Below, piece by piece: positions 35,506-47,800 of a stretch of DNA of 64,000 nucleotides. A program made the position numbers and the translations under genes. Under the pieces are notes generated by a model that was given only the letters and a program-made list of their open reading frames with translations, did not search any database and was not told the origin of the DNA. Source of the DNA: Takakia lepidozioides (lineage: Eukaryota; Streptophyta; Takakiopsida; Takakiales; Takakiaceae); NCBI GenBank assembly GCA_030704615.1, contig CM060734.1:32444042-32508041 (forward strand). The letters are read 5' to 3'. Positions within the stretch are counted from its first letter, which is position 1. Each line of letters starts with the position of its first letter.

Positions 35506-36565
35506 TCATGCTCGACCATACCCATCGCTACGAACATTTCGGAAAGCACAACAGCCAACAGAGTATACACCGATGAGGAATACCAACACCACTAAGTTCA
35601 CGATTGCCACTTTGCGCCAATCTTGCTTCAAATTCTGTAGGACACCAGCTCTGCAAGAATCACAATCGAAGCAGAGTTGTGTGGATGTATTGCTCCATGC
35701 CTTGCAATCTGGATTGTTGCTCTTGGTGCCTTTGCCTGTCCATTCGGTTGCATTGGCAAATAAAAACCCGCATTCTGAAGGTGGCTTGCAACATCCCGAC
35801 TGCACCCACCGCCCATCAAAAACCACCGATTTCTTCAACATTCTTGCAAAATTATCTCCCCACATGTAACTCCACAGTATCTAGCCCAAACCCAGCCTTC
35901 GCTTGCTCAGTATGCAATTCAATTAGGTGCATGCAAAACACGAGTTGATTGGGTGAATGTTTGGCTGACAACTCTTATCAGGGAAATTTCTGAGCACTCT
36001 TATCTTTTGATAGAGAAACCGTGATTTTAGTGAGAAATGACAATGCAGCAGCTTAGAAGCAGGTAACCTGGAGAGGAGTGAGAGCAGCAGCACTGAACGC
36101 TAGCGCATTAGGGTACTTGTAATCCAGACCGTTGCAAACTTTGGCATCACTGAGGCAACTCCTGATCTTGGCCCAGTATGCAGCATTATCCACTCGTCTC
36201 TGCAGCCAGTGGGAGTAATCACCCAGCCGATACTCCTTGTAGCCCTTGCCCGACGTGGCAGATCCAGCTCCCGGGTTGGTGACTACAAACGCGAAGATGG
36301 TGAACACGAAGAGCAGAAGGATGAGCAGAAACATGACAAGGAGATAAATCCACAGCAAGCAAGAGACGCGCCAGCACGCCCCCACAAAGCCAGCCAAGGA
36401 CACCAACAAAATGAAGACACCAATAACTATCAAAGGCCATTGCAGAAAGCGCACACAGTCGGTGTTGTGCTTGTGGGCCAGCCAGATTCCTACTCCTATG
36501 ATTGGAACAGACAGAAGAGTGGTCACGAAGTTCAAGATCCCCGTCAAATTGTCGCTGCACCCCAT
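35506..36565 (-). CDS. Tetraspanin
   Basis: Four-pass plasma-membrane organiser of the plant tetraspanin family. Two exons, 36565-36068 and 35799-35506, with a 268 bp GT..AG phase 0 intron; 263 aa, normal for the family. Start: MGCSDNLTGILNFVT, aligning with the N-terminus of Arabidopsis tetraspanins; an ATG 10 codons upstream is possible but unconserved. Membrane segments: residues about 10-30 (GILNFVTTLLSVPIIGVGIWL), 43-65, 72-98 and near the C-terminus (VAIVNLVVLVFLIGVYSVGCCAF). The large loop has the plant GCCK signature (SGCCKPPSEC) at the exon junction, plus NPDC, LCFDCDSC and the conserved GYKEYRLGDYSHWLQ segment. The cytosolic C-terminus is short. The exon-intron boundary directly before SGCCK is as remembered for plant tetraspanins. 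Confidence 0.93.
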
Positions 36566-38223
36566 CCGCCTTCCGACCACCCCTCTACTCAACACTGCCC
36601 AACAGGAAATTCTTCAAGCTACAGCCCCAAGCTACCAAACCCAGACACAGCTATCTACCACAAATGCAAAGCCACACTCTCCTGAGTGCATCATTCACGC
36701 CTCTGTGCAATCCGAGCACTCGTCTCTCGCCCTCGCCACCATCTTCCCCAGCACCAGGTCCGGATCCAGATCCCGCTTTTCATAAATGCGATTGGCTGAC
36801 GTTCTTTGTAGAATTGGCGCGCAGCATCTTAGCATCTGGAATTCAAACGAGATCCCCGGATGGATTTCCCAATTCCAATGGAAAACTGGTCCTAGTTCTT
36901 TCTGCCTTCCTTTTTGGGGGGGAGGGGGGGGGGGGGGGGGGGGTTTGGAGATACCCAAAAAAAAATTGACTCTCTTCCGTGGCAGAGGTCTGCAGTTTTG
37001 CTACAAAGGAGGCCACCTCTGATCAGCCAGTGTTGCCCATAAAGACAGTAGATGTTTGGTTAATAACTGCATGTAAGGCACTTCTGTAAATGATACTGAG
37101 TACTCTTGAAGATAGTTGTATGATTTGCTTTCAATTCACCATGTACACCTGCTGTGCTTCTATGGGTGATATGAAAATATGGCCAGAGAAGGGAAGAAGT
37201 TCTAACTAGTGCTGTTGATCGTCTGGGACTCTATATTTTTGTTTCGTTTACATGTGCAACTCAAGTTTTGAGACCTCAGCTATGGCAATATCAAACGGAG
37301 TGGTAGCAACTGGTCAGTACTATATTCCGGTAGGACATGCATGAATGCGTGATGTATTTGCATAGAGTCTCCTGGGAATAAATCAGATGCAGTATTCCCA
37401 TTTTTGCTTCCTACTTCAACATTTCCTCTGAATGAAATAAGGGTTCAGGATGGTTACCTCACCATGATCCACAAAGCTACCATGTCAGCCATAGCTTGGA
37501 CATGGACAGAGATGAACAAGCATACCTATGTGTCCAGACACCCCCATTCACTGTACTCAAGCCACTGAATAGCCAAAAACCATGAACCCTGTGGCTGCAA
37601 TAAAAACACCTTGTATCTGTAGGAAGATGTATTTGACACTCCTGCAAAAGCTCCCTCCACACCATAGGCTGCGGGCTAGTAAAGTAGGTTGGAAAGAGCT
37701 GTCAGTCTCTTGGTCATATTTCATGAATCTTAGTCCATTGCCATTCTAGTATGGGGATCCTTGTGCCTTGATTAAGTGAGATTTTATCTTCAGCAGTATG
37801 TCAATTCAGAGCACTAGCCGCATGTAGGATGCAGAATTTGAAGAAAACAGGTGAGATGGATTTAATAAGGGGAAATGTCTATAGTTATGTGCGAAGTACC
37901 AGTACAGGCGAAACTAGCTTCACACTAGGGGCTCTTCCATTAAATTGTCTGGCATCTGACACGTCCAGTGCCAGGGGCGCAGTAGTAATGTACAGTCAAC
38001 TTGCATGTAAGATTAAAACTGGGTGGAATCTAGCCTACACAGATAATGGTTGTGCGAGGCGCAGGATTAAGGGCTGATCATCAAAATAGGGATGACCTGC
38101 ACAATTCTCTCCACTTTCATTGCAAATCCTACTGGGTGTGTTCAACCCTTCAACCTACCACCACAAAGATTCTTGCTTCTGTGGTAAGTGTTCAGTTAGA
38201 AGTAAAGTTTCCCTCTAACACAA
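36566..38223. other. Intergenic region upstream of tetraspanin
   Basis: Promoter of the tetraspanin and 3' flank of the BBR/BPC gene, which is transcribed in the same direction. Contains a G-rich tract at 36916-36943. No further gene seen. Confidence 0.5.
36916..36943 (+). repeat. Poly(G) tract: G7-A-G20
   Basis: 28 bp with a single A; C-rich on the sense strand of the tetraspanin gene, about 350 bp before its start codon. Strong potential for G-quadruplex formation and a likely site of length variation or assembly error. Confidence 0.9.
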
Positions 38224-39141
38224 CTACCTAAGAGTGACATAGCGATTGGTGCCATGCTTGGCCCAATGCTCTTTCAAGTCAATGGGGCTCAAACCTTCTG
38301 ACCCCAGCTTTTCTAAAAGCTTCTCAAATGCTCCTGCACTCATCTTCCGCCCAGCCAATCGTGACCCCCTTTTCTTTGGATTCATTGGTAATGGGTACCT
38401 GGAGACTAAAGTCGTGCAGCATGCGGACTGCCAGCCACCAGTTCCCCACCTGTAGCACTGCTGGTTTTGACCTGTGCAGGAGCAGTAGGGTGTGGGAGTG
38501 GCCACTGCGGCCGCATCATTGAGCCGGCCATGGACAAATTCCACTTCTGGTATTTGCCCTTCCTCAAATTCATCATGTTTGTCATGAGTTACCACAATCT
38601 GTTGTTGCTCTTGCTGCTTCATATTCAAAAAATGTGACTTTTTGGGAAGTGGCCTTGCGGGCTTGGTTCCAAAGATGGGATGGATTGGTCCTGCCGTCTT
38701 CCTTCTAGTCCATATTCCTGTCTGTGCGTCGCACCCATTAGGCTCTGCCTCCAAACCCATAATGCCTGAGTGAGGCGCATGAGCTTGAAGCTCTTCAGCA
38801 AATGAACAGTTCTCTCTCATATCCACCCCTTGCAGAAACTTTGGGCCGCTGACGGTCCCAACTGAGTGTGGTCGTTTCCGACCCAGGAGATTGGCTTCAC
38901 GGACTTGACGTCTCACAAGTGCAGCCAAAGCAGCATCACGCTCCGCAATTGCTGCATCACGCTCTGCAAACGCAATATCCCGTTGAGCAATTGCTGCATT
39001 TCGCTCTGCATATGCTGCCTTCTTCTCTGCCAACGCCGTGTTCCTGTCCGACAGTGCTATGTCGCGCTCGGCAATCACGGACATAAGTCGAGCAGTAACA
39101 TGGTTGCGCAACAAGCTTGAAGTCCTTCCTTCCACTTCCAT
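38224..39141 (-). CDS. BBR/BPC (BASIC PENTACYSTEINE) GAGA-binding transcription factor
   Basis: Nuclear DNA-binding protein that recognises GA/CT repeats in plant promoters. 305 aa, single coding exon, start at the first ATG in frame (39141). The N-terminal part (about residues 20-75) is an alanine-rich coiled coil of AERDxA repeats ([36 protein letters not shown]..), the dimerisation zipper seen in group II BPC proteins. RKRP near residue 90 is a basic stretch. The C-terminal domain holds the five-cysteine signature ([26 protein letters not shown]), then [20 protein letters not shown], and ends in the hallmark [19 protein letters not shown]. The domain is complete. Upstream non-coding exons cannot be excluded. 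Purine-rich GA elements lie about 0.8 kb upstream. Confidence 0.95.
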   Translation of the reverse strand: MEVEGRTSSLLRNHVTARLMSVIAERDIALSDRNTALAEKKAAYAERNAAIAQRDIAFAERDAAIAERDAALAALVRRQVREANLLGRKRPHSVGTVSGPKFLQGVDMRENCSFAEELQAHAPHSGIMGLEAEPNGCDAQTGIWTRRKTAGPIHPIFGTKPARPLPKKSHFLNMKQQEQQQIVVTHDKHDEFEEGQIPEVEFVHGRLNDAAAVATPTPYCSCTGQNQQCYRWGTGGWQSACCTTLVSRYPLPMNPKKRGSRLAGRKMSAGAFEKLLEKLGSEGLSPIDLKEHWAKHGTNRYVTLR

Positions 39142-39937
39142 TATAACTGCCACACCCACAGATCCAGTCTCGAATAACAACAGGAAGGTAGGAACTGCCC
39201 TGGTATGGGAAGTAAGGGGAGAGATGCAGCATGTCGGTAGAATGTGAAAAAACCATCCCAGTGGGTTCCTGACTTAAATAATCAATCACCAGAAGCCCAA
39301 TCTGAGAGGTGCGGAGGAAAGATTGATTACACCCTTACGCAACCAGGAGCGGCCTCCTGTGAACCACATATGACGGGCCTTGTTTATCTTCTTTCTCAAT
39401 CATCAGCCATATCAAATGTTCGTACTTCATACATAGGTTGCATCTCTCCCCATATTGAAGTGTTCATAGAAGATTCAAGCACAAGGTTCCTCCTTCAATT
39501 AGAGCCTAAACGCGTGCAAATACTAGACTCTGCCCGCTTCGATCCGCCATTTATGTCAGCTCAACATGCATGCCGAAACACGTACGCACCAAACAGACAG
39601 TCAATTGAAAGGACGGGGCGTAAGCTTACCAATAGAGGCACAAAGCTGAAGGCTTCAACTGTACCCCTCGGATCCCTTGACAGCGGCCCCGCTACACTCT
39701 GTACCCAACTACCCCATACCAACGAGTTGATGTGAACTTACCCAGCATCGGACTCCATAGATGAGAAATGGGCAAGATACAGAGGGCTGTGAAAAGTTGC
39801 AAAAAATGCACTGAAGCGAAAGAGCAAGGACGGTTATAGGTAGCAAGGGACGTCCCAGTGATCACCCAGGATTTAGAAAAAAGCAACTGGAGAGGCATAG
39901 ATCAGAGTGTGAAGGGTGGACCAGGAATGCAAACTAG

Positions 39938-40010
39938 TAAGAAAGAGACGAAAGTAGAGAGAGGAGGAGTAAGTAATCGGTACCCGCAAAGTAGAGAGAG
40001 GAGAGACGTC
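39938..40010. promoter_or_regulatory. GA-rich element upstream of the BBR/BPC gene
   Basis: Two identical 16 bp copies of AAAGTAGAGAGAGGAG (39951-39966 and 39988-40003) in a purine-rich stretch. BBR/BPC proteins bind GA repeats, so this could be a self-regulatory site. Function is inference. Confidence 0.4.
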
Positions 40011-43000
40011 ATGAGCAGCTCCAAGCGAGAACATCAGCAGCCCACAACCCTCGCATGCAGGCTGCCACACACGCCACCATCTGCCCTGCCACGCCGTCCC
40101 GCCGCGTGCCAGGTTCCCTCTTGCGTATCTGACTGCTCCCTTCACATCGCCGCCCTTTGCGTGCCTGCCAAGCCCTTTCTTTATGGTGGGCTCTCGACAC
40201 TCTCCAGTGTTTCACTACACCGAGGGGATTAGTAGAACATACTTTGATACATGCAATTTGTGTAACAGGCATAAGTGAGAACTTATTTTGCTGAGTAACG
40301 ACACTTAGTGCTAGACTTGAGGTATCATTGGGTTTGGTTCATCAAGCATCAGCTGCATCCTCCCAACTGTCTCTCTTGTGTTTGATGCAGCCGTGGTGAA
40401 GGACTGTGAGTACAATGGATTGTCTTCGAGGATAAACGAGAGACAGAAATGAAATGGTACTTTGTAAAGTCCGCGGAAAGCTCGACGGGCTCATGGGATA
40501 CGAGAGACAGGAAAGAGAGAGGGTCCCCCCTCCCCAAAAACAACTGTTACTCGAAGAAAGAAACGCAAAGGAACTCATGAACATGAAACCCAACAGCACC
40601 ATGGAAATTGGTGGTGTACCACTTCCAGTTTCAATCCGTGGCATAGTACAGCGTTCAGGATAGTAGTTGGTTGTACGAAGCGAAGGAGAAGGGAACGGGG
40701 AGGGGAGGGGACTGAAGGTGGAGGGAGTGAGGATGATTAACCAGGGTCTGGTGATTCCTGTGGAGGGTCGAAGATGGGCATTCTACGCAAGTTGTACCCC
40801 AGGTCATGGGGGCGAAGGCAGGCGGAGCCGGCAGCTTTGGCCAGCTCTATCAGCGCTTATGGATGTCCAAACATTTCATTAGTGGTTCTGAGCTGCCGGA
40901 GCGGTTTCTCTCTAATCAGATGATCCACTTTGATCTTTTTGTAATCATCCATGCCCACGGTTGCGTTGGAGTACTAGTCTCACTAGCTATCGCAATTTAT
41001 GATCCATCAATAGCGGCGAAAGCATTCAAGATTAGTTCAAGTTAAGGGCAGTCTGGCAAAGATATGCAGAGATATCCCCAGCTCAGGGCAGCTCAGGGCA
41101 GCGTGGTCAGCTTCAACTAGAGCACGTTGTCCATTTGGTCATGGCAGCAGCAAATCTGGATGATAGTAAATTATGCATACACCAAAGTTTTATGAGGGGA
41201 CTGGTTGTGATCTGGCCATAAGAGTTAATGTGTGGAAGGCACAAGCGCACTTACCACAAGTGTAATGGTATATCTGTACAAGGTTAAGGTAGGTGTGTAG
41301 TTCTTTGCAGTTTACAGTCGGCTTACTGCCGTGCTGCCAACAAATTTTTTGAAGTCTGCAAGCTCAGCCTGGAAGCACAAGTGGATTCATTGGGTGCCAT
41401 TGGAGATAGCTGACTATATCTCTTTTGTCGATTTTGTTTGTGACACAGCCTGAGTCCAACATTGGTGAGGCAGAGGGTGTGCCCCACGCTCGGGCTCGAC
41501 TTATGTTTCCGATTCTACGCAGTGTTCCCGTTTTGGTTACCTCTCAAATGTGAGATTAGACTTTACTAGGCTCTCACATTATGTGTTCCTGGCTTGGTAA
41601 GCAATTTCTCAAGTCTAGATAGGATCAGATAGGATCAAGTACTACTGGAAGTAGCACTCAGGATGCTTAGTATAGAGCTTTGGTGGCTGTATAAAGAAGA
41701 GGTGACTAATTGAATGCAGAGGTAGTTCATACAATAAAGATGAATGGTCTCTTGAAAGATTTCTGATTGGCATCTCATTTTGAAGTGCAGTTGGACTGCA
41801 TTCTTCAGAGATTCTTGTTTGGGTCAATAGTATCAGTACTCTATGAGGGGGAGGTTTTTCATTTGAAAAAACCTGAAGCACCAAAAACAATGAGCAATGA
41901 GGAAAATGCACTTTATCAAATTGAGCTAATTTGCTACAATATAGTTCACACAAGTAGACATCGAGTTGGATATTAGTATAAGTCTCTCTATTTATTCGTG
42001 AAGTTGGGGTTCTGGGTCTGACTGGTGGTGGGGATCACATGGGCTTCCTCTGCCAATAATAGCATTGTTTTGGAACTTACTCAGAACACACGCACATTGG
42101 CAAGCTTTACATGGGAGGGGCGCAGCATTGGTATCTGTTAGCTGAAGGACATATAACCCTGAAATTGCTTCTGGACATGTCTCACTTGCATAAATTTGCT
42201 TATACGTCCAACAGCTTGTTCCTGTGTAGGCAGTTTTGCTTATAGACTGCCTAGTGTAGACAACTTGAACAAACACCTTGGTCACTTAGAGCTGGTTTCA
42301 CGCCTTAAGCTACATATCAAGTTACAAGCGAAGGGATCTGAGTTTAATAACCAGCGCTAGTTTCTGCAATGTGGTCTACCTCATTTATGACAGGGGCTTT
42401 CAAGTTCATGGGCTTGAGAGTGAGCCTCTAACTTTCATGCAATGAATGTTGTCTGGCCACTGGGTGGCTCCACTGACTGCAAAGCCATCACTGATTGTGG
42501 TACATCTCCCCATCGACATTGGAAGCTTGAACACCTTTTTGTTGACATAATCAGTTATGAGGGCTTCAATTTGTTCGTGCTGTGCAGGGCAGCACAAGGC
42601 TCCAAATGCTGTTAACTGAAGGGAGACCCACACAATATGGAAATGTATGCTCCAAACGGTCTGCACATGATGATCACCATGTTGGTCGAACTTACCACAT
42701 TTTTTAGAGATGCCAGACAGGCAACCAACTGTGCCCTCAGGGTGATTTCACCTCTCACGGATATGTTTATCTGTTGTGGTGAAGGCTGCTGCCATGATGA
42801 GTAAATTCTTGTGAAACTTCTGGATGGTTGTTTGAGCTCTTAACCAGGCACATGGCCACCACACATCTTTTGTCTGGGAATCTTCAGCAACTACAAGACA
42901 CTTTCAGGCATTGAATGCATTTCCACAATTGGCATAGCAGAGGGAAGTTTTCCCAGGGTGCTTACTTTTTGCTATTCTTACTATATCAGAGGTTAGGCTC

Positions 43001-43089
43001 TCTTATGCCCTGGGAACGACTAGTGAAGGTAAAGTTAGTTTAGTATGAGGGATTTGGCTGTGTGCTTGTAACTCAGCACGAGCCGTGAC

Positions 43090-43390
43090 TTCACTCTTGA
43101 TATGAGATATGGGGATTCATGGGTAGAATGCATCTCCGCAGGTTCTTATGGCAGATGGGAAAACCTGCATCGGGAGGAACACCTCTGTCCAGCTTGCATA
43201 GGGCGCAGCCGGGAAATTGAAACTGAAGAACCCTTTCTCTACTGCCCTCTATACTACGAGATCTGTGGGAGATTCCACTGTTTATTCAGTGGAACCCAAT
43301 CTCTCACTGAGGTCTTCCACTATGAGGACCTGAGAAAAACTGGAGGTACTTTTGGAATCTGCACAGGCGGCCTTTGGGGCCATTGCTGAT
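43090..43390 (+). mobile_element. LINE 3' (C-terminal zinc-knuckle) fragment
   Basis: Frame 43102-43389 reads SYGRWENLHREEHLCPACIGRSREIETEEPFLYCPLYYEICGRFHCLF..EVFHYEDLRKTG. This resembles the end of plant LINE ORF2 (R.CP.C....ETE.HFL..CP.Y...R..F), a CCHC-like knuckle with the histidine replaced by P-F. No reverse transcriptase domain is seen upstream. Relic. Confidence 0.6.
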
Positions 43391-43724
43391 TTGAGAATTG
43401 CTGCTATTTGACCTGGATTCTGCAGAAGCTCTGAAATGGAGAGATCCCCAACAACTCACATGTCATCGTTCTACAACCTTCAGAAATTTAGCAATTAACA
43501 TTGCTTAAGATAATTTGAAGTAGCAACACTTTCTATGGAATTTAACATTATTAGAATTATGAAAAGACAATCAACTTGCGCACTATCTTGTAGTCAACAA
43601 GAGAATCCAATAGATAGGAGCCTACTGCCTCATGGGTTCCCAACAAATGAATGTGTTGGATGTGACCATTATAGCCAAGGGGACTTTGGGTCATCTGGTC
43701 ATCTACATTGCGAGTATCTCAGGA

Positions 43725-43850
43725 CTTTGGAGTCTCTCGGGAGGTTCACAGAACCACGTTGCCCTGGTTACGGCCGTTATAAGGTGTCCACCTTCTAAAT
43801 GGAAGGCAGAAACCCTTCGGCATGGAGTAACACTACAATATACCTTTCTT
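43725..43850 (+). mobile_element. SINE-family fragment
   Basis: GTTATAAGGTGTCCACCTTC, GGAAGGCAG and GGAGTAACACTACAATATA occur in the same order as in the copies at 17.9 and 20.6 kb; the tRNA-like head is degraded. Confidence 0.4.
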
Positions 43851-44849
43851 TCAACAAGGTGTCAAAAGAGCATAGAGTTTTGATGTTCAAAGGCTTGTCT
43901 GATTTTATGACTGACAGACAATTGACACGTGTCCTTGTAGAAAAAATGTTGCACAATGTTGCTTTTGTCACAGAAAATGACCAGTGGTGAAACCATGCCA
44001 GAATCACTACCATCAGACAGTTGAGATAGAACCCATTCCCAACAAAGAAATTGCAGACCTCAAGTTGTTGTGATTGTCACAATTTCATTCCCATTGCAAT
44101 GTAAAACATGTAAATGCTAATAAAGCTTTTGTACAGAAGTGGTGGCCTTGACTGCCCCTTTTAGGCCGGTCTCCAATCTTCAAAAGGAAGTGCAAAACTA
44201 ACTTACACTTCCACCTGCCCATCTTCCCTCTCAATCACAGGCCACAGCAGTGAGAGGCAAATTATGGAAGTGCTGACATTGCTAGAAACCACAAGAAGCT
44301 TGCATGGAGGAGCTCACCCTTATCTGGAAAGCCACCAGCCACCCAAGTGTACAGCATTCAATAAGCTCTTTGAAGATGCCAGCTTTCCTTACGAAGGTGC
44401 AACAATGCAGCCGTGCCCCTTCAGCATTCTGGCCTGGTGTCCATGTGTAGGACTTTATCAACTCCCTAGTTCTCAGCCCTTGCTCTATAATTGAGGGAAT
44501 TAATCCCAGGAGTCCCTAATAGACTCCTGCAGAAAATGAAGCCCCATCTACTAGGCTTTTTGAACGAAGAGAGAAGCAATAGACCCTTAACAGTGGCTAA
44601 CATTAAGCTGCTTGTGAGGATGGTCAGTTAGTGACATGGACTCCAACAATCCCCTGATGCTTGCACTCTAGTCCACAGAGCAATGACTTGATACCTCACT
44701 TGCATCACAGCAGGAGCCGGCAAACATTTTACCCGAGGAACATTAACACTCATTTAATTCCAATTCTGAAACTACAATGTCACATACCAGCTGATATAAT
44801 CGGGGCTGAAAAAGGCCATACAGGAGGAGGTGCACAGTGGGCAAAGACT

Positions 44850-47800
44850 TCATCCATCTTCCTTTGCTGCTTCCTCCTTCCGTATTCTTTCCTCCTCCTC
44901 CTTATTATAGATGGAGTTCAACTGGCGTTCGAGCTGAAACCAACATATGATCACCAACCTGCAAGTCAGCAGCTTATCTTTGCTTTGTATTGGAGCAACG
45001 CATTCTGGAACAAAGGCTACCACACAAAAGACGATGCCCATCGACATAATAATCCCACTAAAGTGAGCACCTCCAAGATGTAAGCACAGCTTTTACTCAA
45101 ATATATTTCTGTGACTAGAAATGAGATAGGCCATTAGTTGCCATCAAATAAAGCGCAGATGGTGCCCATAAGGGATTCACCACACCAGCTTGTTCAGGAG
45201 GCATTTCACAAGAAAACTAAAACCTGACAGGATTTTCAGAAGAATCCGCACAACAGATGTAGACTAGAACTGTTATGTACACAAGAAAACAAACTGACTT
45301 CTGCTGCAGACAACTTTATAATGAAATATGAACACACCCCAACATTTCTCAATTTGACAGTTTGTAGCTCGTCCACAAGATTTGCAATCCTGTACATCTC
45401 AAACATGAACCACATATGGTAAGCAGCTGTCAAATGACGACAATAGAGCTTATGTGGTCCCACGCAGACTCAATCCAATGGCCATGCATGATATTCTATT
45501 ACGTTTATTGATGATTTCAGCAGGTAGTGCAACTTCATGAAACTATCCCAAAGGAACATGCCAAAGTCCTGCTGCTACAGGTTACTGGTAATTTCCTTCC
45601 TTAGCATTTCTTTGACTGATGAGATAAAATTCACACCCTGGAGATGACAAGAGCTGGTTTATAGTATAACTGAAATCTAACAGCTGATAAAGTCAATCAA
45701 GATTAATCAAGATGATCAGTGTACATTGGGGTCTATTCACAGGCTCAATTACAGCAGGGCTCCTAAGCATTAAGAAACTGTTCTCAGCTAGAATACTGAC
45801 TTGCAGCACTGATCAGCAACTTACCATCTTGTCTGGAGGTTGCCCCATACCTCCAAAATTGAAGCAATTGTGCATAAACGGTTACACCTTGTAACACATT
45901 CTAAGGGGAAATGTGAATATTAGCAGTCAAAACTGCCCTAGGATGTGATCAATACCTGGCCTGCAGCTCAGCAACTTGATGAAGGAGCTCCCGCTCCTTG
46001 TCCGATGAGAAGTCCAACTGATCAACAGGTGACCGCCAATAAACATCATTAGTGTACCCAAAAACTAAAACTAAATAATTCTTGCCAAAGTTAGAGCAGA
46101 GGGAAAAAGGGCAGATGCCCCAATTTGGCAACAAAAACTATTCAACAATGGTTGACATATCAGGAGCGATAGTCATGTTCCTCAAACTCACACCTAAAGA
46201 TGACTAAGGCTGAATAAATGGTAGAGGGCAGGGTGTATCTGGAACACAGACAGAAGGTGATCAAGTTTGGACCTACTATTAGCATGCAGCCTCCCCCATA
46301 ACCCCACCATCCATTTCCCTTTCCCTTTCCTGGATTGGTCACCCGGCTGGATATTTGGCTGCACGCGTGAGAGACATAGGACCTTTTTAGCGGTCTCTGT
46401 TTTATATAGTGGACTTTGCACCCCTAATTTCCACACAGGAAATCCCCATTCAATCATCGCTATGGGGTTTCAAAGCACTATATCAGCAACCAGCACAGTG
46501 ATGGTCAACCAGTCAATCAAACCAGACGTAACCTAACAGCCACAACTTAAAGACCCGGAAGAAACCCTAAAAGACCAAAACTCACATTTAGGGCCTGAAA
46601 AAAACAACTGTGCTGCAATGAAAATTGAAGTATTACAAAACATATATTCAGCATTTACATCACAAAGCTCTGGAAATATACGCACTGAAAAATCACTGCC
46701 AGCATTTGAACTCCGCGAGTATTTCAGAGTACCATGCAACCGTTGAGCTGAAAGTAACACCACCATTATAGGAACATAATCAGTAGGAGTAAGACAACAA
46801 GATTCACACATAACCTTGCATTTTCCCATGATCTTGACTATGGATCTCCAAAAACAGCATGATTGCTCAACAAGCTACACCCACTCCATTGGAAAAGATG
46901 ATTGCTGTCGAGAAGTGTCTGTCATGTCTCATATTCTTAGCTACCTGGAAAATGTCCATCTACTTCCAAACTACTAGTAGCACCTAAGTTACTGTATATG
47001 TCTGTTGAGATACCGAACCAATCCCAAGTTGATTAGGCGTTCCGAACAGCTACATTATGGGCATGTTCGCCATATCCTGGGAAGATACATGCATAAAATA
47101 GTAAAGGACTGAACAGCTTGGGGAGACACACAAGGGGAAGAAGGTTCAACCACTCACCATTGGTGGCCTCACTTGGACTAATGCCATTCAAGAGATTCAT
47201 TGCAAGCTCCTGCAATGCAACAAACAAACACCAGCCTCTGAATTGTAAATCCACATTGGGCTTAACAGGGTCATCCGCAATGCAGGAAATGACCAAGAAC
47301 ATAGAAACTCAAGTGGTTCAAAAATGAGCTTGAGAGTTCTTCGGAATCCACACAGTAAATTGATGAGGTCATAACCCCTGCAGGAAATGACCCGGAACAA
47401 GCAAATTTCAGTCCTTCAAAAGTGAGATTGAAACCGTTTATTTGGGAGCTGTGGATTGGTTGGGCTAAGGAAATCTCTGCACAAAAATGATAGACTTAAA
47501 AGGCAAGGAGAGAGGAGAAACATATGCACAGCAGAAAACTATGACAAGAATGGCCTCAAACTAGATCACTGGCCACTTTGAGCCTCATCGCAGTGAGCAA
47601 AGCTTTTGTTTGCTTAGCTTAAGCAAATAGCTCATCCAGGCCTCTTCGATGAGGCTCCAACTCTCCTTTCAAGGAGCTTTCTTGTGCATCAAACTTACAC
47701 ATAGCTCCATGGATTATTTGAACCTTCATGAGTGAGTCTTTATGTTTGGCTACACATTGTCATTACTGCAATTTTGTACAGTTTCTGGTTTCAATCTGCC

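Larger units (their letters stand above)
39142..44849. other. Intergenic region between BBR/BPC and kinase genes
   Basis: 39.15-40.7 kb is likely promoter and 5' leader of the BBR/BPC gene. The rest shows only short frames. A LINE 3' fragment (43.1 kb) and a SINE-like fragment (43.73 kb) are present. No protein gene recognised. Confidence 0.5.

Noticed and set aside
36209-36969. Plus-strand frames of 124-158 codons over the tetraspanin region
   Set aside because: Antisense shadows of tetraspanin exon 1 and its leader.
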